A stretch of 16,679 nucleotides of DNA from CBFIJI01 sp965662885 (lineage in GTDB: Bacteria; Bacteroidota; Bacteroidia; Flavobacteriales; Flavobacteriaceae). Position 1 is the first letter of the stretch. Each line of letters begins with the position of its first letter. The translations under genes were made by a program, and so were the position numbers. Below, one piece after another: positions 6,574 through 12,462 of the stretch. The stretch covers positions 1 to 16,679 of the forward strand of contig CBFIJI010000039.1 of assembly GCA_965662885.1 (NCBI GenBank). Direction: 5' to 3'. Below the pieces are notes generated by a model that worked only from the letters and a program-made list of their open reading frames with translations, ran no database searches and had not been told where the DNA came from.

Positions 6574-7622
6574 TACGATTAAAAAAATATAAGACAAGTT
6601 TTCAGCTGTCGCTTATAATTTCTTTCTTTTCTATAGGCTTCTTTATCTTATTACAATTATTTTACAATCAAATACCACTGAAAGAAATTAAGTTTGATTT
6701 CATTTTATTGCTTTTTTTTCTCCTCTTTTTTTCTTGTTTTATTTTTCTCCAATTTCGCTTGGAACACTTTTTCTTTAAAAAAATACAAGAAATTTATAAA
6801 GATATTTCGCCTACTGATTTTCCTTCTAAAAGTATGTTGAAGGATGAAAATATGGAATCCTTTAGTCAAAGACTTCGAAGTTTTGCTTTGAATAGAAAAA
6901 TAGAATTGGATTTTCTTAAAGATCAAGAAAGTTATCGAAGAGAATTTTTAGGGAATGTTTCACATGAATTAAAAACTCCATTATTTACCATTCAAGGGTA
7001 TGTCCTTACTTTATTAGATGGTGCTTTAAAGGACAAAAAACTTTTAGAAAAATACCTAAAACGAACATCAAAAGGGGTTGACCGATTGATTTATATCGTA
7101 AAAGATCTCGATTTGATTACCAAAATTGAATCGGGAACACAAACCATCGAAAGTAAGCCATTTAACATTATTGAAACCATTGAAAATGTCTTTGATTTAT
7201 TGGAGATGGAGGCGAGTAAAAATACAATTAAACTAGTTTTTGATCGAGCTTATCCCAAACCCATTCTTGTTTTTGCAGATGAAGAACGCATTCAACAAGT
7301 CATTACGAATTTAGTCATCAATTCCCTAAAATATGGGGTTTCCAAAGGAACAACTGAAATCAGTTTGGAACCACTATATGATAAAAAGTTACTCGTTCGA
7401 ATCACTGATAATGGAGAGGGGATTGACAAGGAACATATGCCCCGCTTATTTGAACGTTTTTACCGCGTTGACAAAACACGTAGTAGGGATCAAGGGGGGT
7501 CTGGTTTGGGACTCTCCATCGTAAAACACATCATTGAAGCCCATCAAGAAAAGATTTTTGTGGAAAGCGAATTAGGGGTCGGTTCTGACTTTTCATTTAC
7601 CCTTCCCATGTATTCGGAATAA
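6570..7622 (+). CDS. Membrane sensor histidine kinase (PhoR-like)
   Basis: A 350-residue kinase partner of the preceding regulator. Two transmembrane helices (about 11-31 and 43-62) are separated by only about 11 residues, so there is practically no periplasmic sensor. A linker (about 65-120) leads to the HisKA domain with phospho-acceptor His132 in FLGNVSHELKTP. The HATPase domain has the N box (about 243-255, QQVITNLVINSLKYG), G1 DNGEGID (280-286), F box FERFYRVD (294-301) and G2 GGSGLGLSIVK (309-319). All catalytic boxes are intact. The start is GTG at 6570, chosen because the GTGA overlap with the upstream stop is typical translational coupling. The signal must be sensed within the membrane, in the linker, or through partner proteins, as in E. 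coli PhoR. The stimulus is unknown. Confidence 0.92.
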   Translation: MIRLKKYKTSFQLSLIISFFSIGFFILLQLFYNQIPLKEIKFDFILLLFFLLFFSCFIFLQFRLEHFFFKKIQEIYKDISPTDFPSKSMLKDENMESFSQRLRSFALNRKIELDFLKDQESYRREFLGNVSHELKTPLFTIQGYVLTLLDGALKDKKLLEKYLKRTSKGVDRLIYIVKDLDLITKIESGTQTIESKPFNIIETIENVFDLLEMEASKNTIKLVFDRAYPKPILVFADEERIQQVITNLVINSLKYGVSKGTTEISLEPLYDKKLLVRITDNGEGIDKEHMPRLFERFYRVDKTRSRDQGGSGLGLSIVKHIIEAHQEKIFVESELGVGSDFSFTLPMYSE

Positions 7623-7671
7623 GGGATTTTCATTGCATTAAATTGGTTACTTTTATCCCAAAATAAGAGCC

Positions 7672-8346
7672 GTGGGGAGTAAAAATAAATTAAAGCGTTA
7701 TCGGCAAAATGAACTCTTTGAAAATGTAATTCAACCAGAAAGACAGCAGATCGAAGAGGGGTTGTTTCCTTTAAAGGGGCAGTGGCATAAAACATTTTTT
7801 AAAAACGAACATCCAATTGTATTGGAGTTAGGCTGTGGTAAAGGAGAATATTCCGTTCATCTTGCAAAACAAAATAAGCACAAAAACTTTATTGGAATAG
7901 ATATCAAAGGAGCGCGTTTTTGGCGTGGTGCTAAAACAGCGATAGATGATGGGATGCAAAATATAGGCTTTTTAAGAACACAAATTGAATTGATAACCGC
8001 TTGTTTTGCAGCTGATGAAGTCGATGAAATATGGATTACTTTTCCTGACCCTCAAATTAAGTTTAAACGGACGAAACACCGTTTAACCAATCCTGAATTT
8101 CTAAATAAATACAAACAAATTTTAAAACCTCAAGGGGTTATTCACCTCAAAACAGATAGTGAGTTTTTACATGGTTATACCTTAGGGGTTTTAGAACATT
8201 ATCCAAGTGAGTTGTTATATGCACACCACGATATTTATAACAATTTATATAGTCCTAAACACGCAACAGCAGTTCAAACCTTTTATGAAAAAATATTTTT
8301 AGCAGAAAACAAAGCGATAACTTATATGCAGTTTAAACTTCTTTAA
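7672..8346 (+). CDS. trmB: tRNA (guanine-N7-)-methyltransferase
   Basis: A 224-residue SAM-dependent methyltransferase that makes m7G46 in the variable loop of tRNAs. It has the SAM-binding motif LELGCGKGEY (about 51-60), FIGIDIKGARFWRG, and the TrmB signature FPDPQIKFKRTKHRL, the Bacteroidota form of FPDPWPKKRHHKRR. This is followed by an ILKPQG segment and a KTDSEFLHGY segment. The start is GTG at 7672 (MGSKNKLKRYRQNE), as there is no in-frame ATG nearby and this gives the family's N-terminus. It lies 49 bp after the kinase stop; TACTTTTA (7648-7655), one mismatch from the -7 consensus, might provide a promoter. Its TAA is immediately followed by the ATG of the next gene, so the two are co-translated. 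Confidence 0.93.
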   Translation: MGSKNKLKRYRQNELFENVIQPERQQIEEGLFPLKGQWHKTFFKNEHPIVLELGCGKGEYSVHLAKQNKHKNFIGIDIKGARFWRGAKTAIDDGMQNIGFLRTQIELITACFAADEVDEIWITFPDPQIKFKRTKHRLTNPEFLNKYKQILKPQGVIHLKTDSEFLHGYTLGVLEHYPSELLYAHHDIYNNLYSPKHATAVQTFYEKIFLAENKAITYMQFKLL

Positions 8347-8685
8347 ATGAAAGAAAACCCCAATTTTTTCCATCAAGTTTATGCCGTAGTTCGTCAAATA
8401 CCCGAAGGCAGGGTAACGTCCTATGGAGCCATTGCTCGCTATCTAGGAGCGCCTCAAAGCGCACGGATGGTGGGTTGGGCTATGAATGCCTCACATGGCC
8501 TTTCAGATGTCCCTGCACATCGTGTGGTTAATAGATTGGGACTGCTAACAGGAAAACTTCATTTTGAAGGGATTAATCTTATGCAGCAACTTTTGGAAAA
8601 TGAAGGCCTTGTTGTGGTGGAGAATAAAATCAAAAATTTTGATCAGATTTTTTGGGATCCAAAGGAGTACTTAGACCCATTGTAA
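8347..8685 (+). CDS. Alkyltransferase-like (ATL) protein, MGMT family without catalytic cysteine
   Basis: A 112-residue protein with the DNA-binding fold of O6-alkylguanine-DNA alkyltransferase. It shows GRVTSYGAIA with the base-flipping Tyr26, ARMVGWAM with the arginine-finger equivalent Arg40, and PAHRVV (56-61), where the reactive Cys of PCHRV is replaced by Ala57. A FEGINLMQQLLENEG segment follows. ATL proteins bind and flip O6-alkylguanine but cannot remove the alkyl group; in E. coli, Schizosaccharomyces pombe and Thermus they hand the lesion to nucleotide excision repair. The length fits ATL and not full Ada/Ogt. The gene starts directly at the trmB stop codon with no gap. A repair-signalling role is inferred from the family; the Cys-to-Ala change is read directly. 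Confidence 0.88.
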   Translation: MKENPNFFHQVYAVVRQIPEGRVTSYGAIARYLGAPQSARMVGWAMNASHGLSDVPAHRVVNRLGLLTGKLHFEGINLMQQLLENEGLVVVENKIKNFDQIFWDPKEYLDPL

Positions 8686-8699
8686 TTGTTTTTGCAAAC

Positions 8700-8730
8700 T
8701 TTTCTATCTTAATAGTTCGTAGTATATTTG
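8700..8730 (+). promoter_or_regulatory. Promoter of the Mrp-Nfu-FNR-ferredoxin operon
   Basis: TATATTTG (8723-8730) is an exact TAnnTTTG match. A TTTT tract (8700-8703) 19 bases upstream serves as an imperfect -33. The start codon lies 29 bases downstream, giving a leader of roughly 24 bases with no clear Shine-Dalgarno sequence. Confidence 0.55.
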
Positions 8731-8759
8731 CTTATTAATATTCGATTTAAATAAGACGA

Positions 8760-9890
8760 ATGAATATCACTAAAGATGCAGTTGCGGCGGCTTTAAAACA
8801 AATTTCAGCCCCTGGTGAAGGACAAAACTTGATGGAAAGTGGTGCCATTACAAACATTATGATTTTTGGTGATCAAATAGATGTTGACCTCCAATTGAAT
8901 AATCCCAGTCTTCAAGCACGAAAAAAAGTGGAAGTTGAAATTATGCAAATCCTCCACAAACAAATTCATGAAAAAGCCAAGGTAAAAGTAACGACTAAAG
9001 TTGTTGCGGCACCAGATAAGGCTGCACCCATAAAAGGGAATCCAATACCCGGTATTGATTCGATAATTGCCATTTCCTCTGGAAAAGGTGGTGTAGGTAA
9101 ATCAACAGTTACGGCTAATCTTGCTGTTTCTTTGGCACAGATGGGTTGTAAGGTAGGTGTTTTGGATGCAGATATTTACGGGCCTTCTATTCCTACCATG
9201 TTTGACATGGAAGGGGCACGTCCTTTATCCATTCAAGTAGATGGTAAATCCAAAATGGAACCCATTGAAAATTATGGAGTCAAAGTACTCTCTATCGGTT
9301 TTTTTACTAAGCCCGATCAAGCAGTTGTTTGGAGAGGACCTATGGCGGCAAAAGCATTAAACCAAATGATATTTGATGCCGCATGGGGGGAATTGGATTT
9401 TTTGCTCATCGACTTGCCTCCGGGTACTGGAGATATTCATCTTAGCATTGTTCAATCCCTTCCTCTGAATGGAGCTGTAGTCGTAAGTACTCCTCAAAAT
9501 ATTGCTTTAGCAGATGCAAAAAAAGGAATTGCTATGTTTCAACAAGACAGCATCAATGTTCCTGTTCTAGGCGTTGTAGAGAACATGAGTTATTTTACCC
9601 CTGAAGAGTTACCTAACAATAAGTATTATATTTTTGGTAAAAAAGGAGCGGAATACCTAGCCAATGACAAAAAAGTCCCTTTTTTGGGAGCACTACCCTT
9701 AGTACAAAGTATTCGGGAAGCTGCTGACTTTGGTCGACCTGCTGCATTACAAAAAAACACCCCCTTAGCTGAAGAGATTACCCAAATAACACGTAATTTA
9801 GTTTCCGAACTTCTTAAAAGAAATACTGATTTACCCCCAACCAAAGCAGTTCAAATCACCAATATGGTGGGTTGTGCTGCTGTAAAATAA
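8760..9890 (+). CDS. Mrp/ApbC/NBP35-family Fe-S cluster carrier ATPase
   Basis: A 376-residue P-loop NTPase. The N-terminal DUF59/MIP18-like domain (about 1-80) is followed by a linker and the deviant Walker A GKGGVGKS (108-115), the A' aspartates VLDADIYGPS, and Walker B LLIDLPPGTGD. Family members hold and deliver a bridging [4Fe-4S] cluster to apo-proteins in the cytoplasm. The usual CPxC pair after VVENMSYF is absent (TPEELPNNKYYIFG instead); the only cysteines I see are one near the A' strand (MGCKVG) and one in the C-terminal tail MVGCAAVK. First gene of an operon with Nfu, FNR and ferredoxin genes, with a consensus promoter 29 bp upstream. The family call is strong; the cluster-binding mode is uncertain because of the missing cysteines. 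Confidence 0.93.
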   Translation: MNITKDAVAAALKQISAPGEGQNLMESGAITNIMIFGDQIDVDLQLNNPSLQARKKVEVEIMQILHKQIHEKAKVKVTTKVVAAPDKAAPIKGNPIPGIDSIIAISSGKGGVGKSTVTANLAVSLAQMGCKVGVLDADIYGPSIPTMFDMEGARPLSIQVDGKSKMEPIENYGVKVLSIGFFTKPDQAVVWRGPMAAKALNQMIFDAAWGELDFLLIDLPPGTGDIHLSIVQSLPLNGAVVVSTPQNIALADAKKGIAMFQQDSINVPVLGVVENMSYFTPEELPNNKYYIFGKKGAEYLANDKKVPFLGALPLVQSIREAADFGRPAALQKNTPLAEEITQITRNLVSELLKRNTDLPPTKAVQITNMVGCAAVK

Positions 9891-9894
9891 CAAT

Positions 9895-10146
9895 ATGAAT
9901 TCAGAAGAAATAAAAGATAAAGTTTTAATGGCCTTGGAAGAAATCAGACCTTTTTTGGCCTCCGATGGTGGTGATATTTCCTTGATTTCAATTGAAAATG
10001 ACAGGATTGTCAATGTTCAATTGCACGGTGCTTGTGTTGGTTGTAGTGTTAATCAAATGACACTCAAATCTGGAGTAGAAATGACCATAAAAAAATACCT
10101 CCCTCAAATCGAAAAAGTTGTTAGTGTTCCCCAAACAAGCCTATGA
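9895..10146 (+). CDS. Nfu-type Fe-S scaffold/carrier (NifU C-terminal domain protein)
   Basis: An 83-residue single-domain protein with the NifU C-terminal fold: EEIRPFLASDGGDISL (15-30) and the cluster-binding GACVGCSVNQMTLKSGVE (45-62), with Cys47 and Cys50 forming the CxxC. Two monomers typically share one [4Fe-4S] cluster through these cysteines and pass it to target proteins. It follows the Mrp gene by four bases and overlaps the FNR gene by 4 bp (ATGA). Its pairing with an Mrp that lacks CPxC suggests that this protein may supply the cluster ligands of the pair, which is an inference. Confidence 0.93.
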   Translation: MNSEEIKDKVLMALEEIRPFLASDGGDISLISIENDRIVNVQLHGACVGCSVNQMTLKSGVEMTIKKYLPQIEKVVSVPQTSL

Positions 10147-11195
10147 TAAAAACAGATATCCTCATTATCGGTGCAGGGCCAACAGGACTTTTTACCGTAT
10201 TTGAAGCCGGACTCTTAAAGTTAAAATGCCATCTGATAGATTCATTGCCTCAAGCGGGAGGGCAATGTGCGGAGATATACCCTAAAAAACCCATTTACGA
10301 CATTCCTTCCCATCCCGAAATTTTAGCTGGGGATCTGGTGGATAATTTGTTACAACAAATTGAACCTTTTCAACCGGGTTACACCTTAGGGGAGTGTGCC
10401 GTTTCTATTGAGAAAACACCCGAAGAAACGTTTATCGTAACGACAGACAAAGGAACACAACATTGTGCTCCTGTTGTCGCCATTGCCGGTGGTTTGGGTT
10501 CTTTTGAACCACGAAAACCACCTCTTGAAAACATTGCTTCATTCGAAGATAATGGCATCGATTATATTATCCGTGATCCAGAAAAATATCGCGATAAAAA
10601 AGTGGTCATCGCAGGAGGAGGAGACTCTGCCTTAGATTGGGCCATTTTACTCGCTGATGTGGCAGCTTCATTAACGCTTGTTCATCGCCGAAACGAATTT
10701 AGAGGCGCCTTGGATTCCGTAGATAAAGTTCAAATGCTTAAAGATCAAGGACGTATTCAATTAATTACTCCAGCAGAAATCACATCACTCCACGGAAAAA
10801 AGCAATTGACTGGTCTTACCGTCGTACAAGGAGAACATTCACATCACTTGAATACCGACTATTTTATCCCACTATTTGGTTTGACCCCGAAGTTAGGTCC
10901 AATTGCAGATTGGGGACTTGAGATTGAAAAAAATGCCATTAAAGTGGATAACAGTTTGGACTATCAAACCAATATTCCAGGTATTTATGCTATTGGGGAT
11001 GTCAATACCTACCCTGGGAAATTAAAATTAATTTTATGTGGCTTTCACGAAGCTACGCTTATGTGCCAAAGTGCGTTTAAACGGATTTATCCCGAAAAAA
11101 GAAATGTACTCAAATACACTACGGTAAGCGGTGTTAGTGGTTTTGATGGAAGTCATAAAAAAGCCGAAAAATCCACCATCAAAGCAATCGAGTAA
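10143..11195 (+). CDS. Thioredoxin-reductase-like ferredoxin-NADP(+) reductase
   Basis: A 350-residue flavoprotein with an FAD-binding GAGPTG (10-15), AGGQCAEIYPKKPIYDIP (38-55), NADPH-domain GGGDSALDWA (158-167), HRRNEFRG (181-188) and the second FAD motif GIYAIGDV (280-287). The GGQ..YPxKxIYD segment and a C-terminal extension (YTTVSGVSGFDGS) are typical of the TrxR-like FNR class known from Bacillus YumC and Chlorobaculum. The redox CxxC of true thioredoxin reductase is absent between the FAD and NADPH domains. It likely passes electrons between NADPH and the 2Fe-2S ferredoxin encoded five bases downstream. The start overlaps the Nfu stop by 4 bp. Alternative annotations such as bacillithiol disulfide reductase (YpdA) are less consistent with the adjacent ferredoxin. 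Confidence 0.88.
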   Translation: MIKTDILIIGAGPTGLFTVFEAGLLKLKCHLIDSLPQAGGQCAEIYPKKPIYDIPSHPEILAGDLVDNLLQQIEPFQPGYTLGECAVSIEKTPEETFIVTTDKGTQHCAPVVAIAGGLGSFEPRKPPLENIASFEDNGIDYIIRDPEKYRDKKVVIAGGGDSALDWAILLADVAASLTLVHRRNEFRGALDSVDKVQMLKDQGRIQLITPAEITSLHGKKQLTGLTVVQGEHSHHLNTDYFIPLFGLTPKLGPIADWGLEIEKNAIKVDNSLDYQTNIPGIYAIGDVNTYPGKLKLILCGFHEATLMCQSAFKRIYPEKRNVLKYTTVSGVSGFDGSHKKAEKSTIKAIE

Positions 11196-11200
11196 TCGGC

Positions 11201-11524
11201 ATGAGCCAAAACATCAACATAACAATTATTGATCGTGAAGGTAAGGCGCATGAACTTGAGGCACCTACCGATATGGGAATGAACCTTATGGAAGTATGTA
11301 AGTCCTATGAACTTCCCGTAGAAGGAACGTGTGGTGGAATGGCCATGTGTGCTTCTTGTCAATGTTATGTGCTTAGCGATCAGGAATTAAAAGAGAAAAA
11401 TGACGATGAGGAAGCCATGTTGGCTGAAGCCTTTCATGTAAAAGAAAACAGCCGCTTGGGATGTCAAATTTATATTACCCCTGCTTTAGATGGCCTAAAA
11501 GTAGCCTTGGCACCAGAAGAATAA
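11201..11524 (+). CDS. 2Fe-2S ferredoxin (adrenodoxin/Isc-Fdx type)
   Basis: A 107-residue ferredoxin of the beta-grasp fold. Cluster ligands are Cys44, Cys50, Cys53 and Cys88 (C-X5-C-X2-C-X34-C), the spacing of adrenodoxin/putidaredoxin/Isc ferredoxins and not the plant type (C-X4-C-X2-C). An acidic helix (KEKNDDEEAMLAEA, about 64-77) matches the partner-docking region of this class. An extra Cys55 follows the third ligand (CASCQC). It is the last gene of the Mrp-Nfu-FNR operon and the likely electron partner of the upstream reductase. A role in reducing sulfur or clusters during Fe-S assembly is inferred from context. Confidence 0.93.
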   Translation: MSQNINITIIDREGKAHELEAPTDMGMNLMEVCKSYELPVEGTCGGMAMCASCQCYVLSDQELKEKNDDEEAMLAEAFHVKENSRLGCQIYITPALDGLKVALAPEE

Positions 11525-11560
11525 AGTCCTTTAAAAATTAATGTTTCAATATTTTTTTGG

Positions 11561-11623
11561 TTGATTTAAAGAAAATCTACTAAAAAATCTCTCGAAAACA
11601 ATTTCGCATTGATTTAGAGGAAA
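11561..11623 (+). repeat. Imperfect direct repeat pair with an inverted repeat between
   Basis: TTGATTTAAAGAAAA (11561-11575) and TTGATTTAGAGGAAA (11609-11623) agree at 13 of 15 positions, with start points 48 bases apart. Between them lies the inverted repeat CGAAA (11593-11597) / TTTCG (11602-11606). The block is upstream of the beta-phosphoglucomutase gene in a stretch that has no TAnnTTTG match. It may be a regulator-binding region, but AT-rich chance similarity is possible. Confidence 0.35.
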
Positions 11624-11638
11624 ACAAAAGCCGTAATC

Positions 11639-11652
11639 GCCTTTTTAAAGGC
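11639..11652 (+). terminator. Short GC-capped hairpin before pgmB (terminator-like)
   Basis: GCCTTTTTAAAGGC forms a 5-bp stem with a TTTA loop (11639-11652) and is followed by ATTTTA. It could end the ferredoxin operon transcript, 115 bases after its stop, or act as a leader structure of the next gene. An alternative pairing of AAAAG (11626-11630) with CTTTT (11641-11645) excludes this hairpin. The stem is short and the T tract weak. Confidence 0.3.
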
Positions 11653-11696
11653 ATTTTATGGAATTTAGTAAAATCAATAATAATGGAAATTTATTT

Positions 11697-12362
11697 ATGA
11701 CAAAGAACAACTGTGCCTTGTTTGATTTGGATGGGGTCATCGTCAATACAGCTAAGTACCATTATTTGGCGTGGAAAAAGACGGCAAAACATTTAGGCTA
11801 TGACCTTACTCCATCTGATAATGAACAACTAAAAGGCATTAGTAGGGCCGATTCCTTAGATAAAATTATTGAATGGTCAGCTTCGAAAGTATCGGAGCAG
11901 GAGTATAAGGACTTAATGCAGGCGAAAAACAACGATTATTTAATTTATATAGAATCCATTAGTAACGAAGACACTCTAGCGGGCGTTCAAGAAGCTTTGG
12001 ATTTTCTTCAAGTTCATGGTATTAAAATAGGCCTAGGCTCGGCCAGTAAAAATGCCCTACCCATTTTAGATAAACTTAATTTAACCTCCTATTTTCAAAC
12101 CATAGTTGATGGGAACCATGTCAGTCGAAGTAAGCCTGATCCGGAAGTTTTTATTAAAGGATGTCAAGCCCTGAATGCAAGACCAGAACAAACGGTTGTT
12201 TTTGAAGATGCTACGGCTGGAATTGCTGCCGCAAAAAAAGCAGGTATGACCGCAGTGGCTTTAGGAGATAAAGCACTTTTTCATCAAGCTGATTTTTGTT
12301 ATCCAGATTTTATGGCAATCGATGCCAAAGAATTAACAAAGCTTTTCTCAATCAATTCATAA
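11697..12362 (+). CDS. pgmB: Beta-phosphoglucomutase (HAD superfamily)
   Basis: A 221-residue HAD-family mutase converting beta-glucose 1-phosphate to glucose 6-phosphate, the product channel of maltose or trehalose phosphorylases. It has the nucleophile motif FDLDGV with Asp10 and Asp12, YHYLAW in the cap, KGISRADSL (46-54), GLGSASKNA and VFEDATAGIAAAKKAG. The substrate-loop KGISRADSL and YHxLAW distinguish it from generic HAD phosphatases. The frame also opens at ATG 11658, adding 13 polar residues, but family members begin just before the FDLDGV strand, so ATG 11697 is preferred. No phosphorylase (GH65) is adjacent; the next gene is a GH13 amylase lipoprotein with its own promoter. Confidence 0.88.
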   Translation: MTKNNCALFDLDGVIVNTAKYHYLAWKKTAKHLGYDLTPSDNEQLKGISRADSLDKIIEWSASKVSEQEYKDLMQAKNNDYLIYIESISNEDTLAGVQEALDFLQVHGIKIGLGSASKNALPILDKLNLTSYFQTIVDGNHVSRSKPDPEVFIKGCQALNARPEQTVVFEDATAGIAAAKKAGMTAVALGDKALFHQADFCYPDFMAIDAKELTKLFSINS

Positions 12363-12383
12363 TTTTTCAATACCTAAGCATAT

Positions 12384-12414
12384 TTTTTTCCTCCCTTAAT
12401 TCTCGCTATTTTTG
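12384..12414 (+). promoter_or_regulatory. Promoter of the GH13 amylase gene
   Basis: TATTTTTG (12407-12414) matches the -7 consensus exactly. A T tract (12383-12389) at about 17-19 bases upstream can serve as -33. The predicted leader is about 43 bases and contains an eight-codon open frame (12447-12473) overlapping the amylase start. Confidence 0.55.
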
Positions 12415-12462
12415 AACGACTTTCTCACTGAAGGAACACCTTAAAAATGAAAACTACTGAAC

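Noticed and set aside
5878..7622. PorX/PorY pair of T9SS regulation
   Set aside because: PorX has a receiver plus a PglZ-type output domain; this regulator has a winged-helix DNA-binding domain.
8347..8685. Active O6-methylguanine-DNA methyltransferase
   Set aside because: The essential Cys of PCHRV is Ala, and the protein lacks the N-terminal domain of Ogt/Ada.
10143..11195. Thioredoxin reductase
   Set aside because: The fold matches, but the redox CxxC between the FAD and NADPH domains is missing and the neighbour is a ferredoxin, so FNR is the better call.
11658..11696. Longer pgmB start
   Set aside because: It adds 13 polar residues (MEFSKINNNGNLF) not expected before the HAD nucleophile strand. 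It cannot be fully excluded, since no promoter or RBS decides it.
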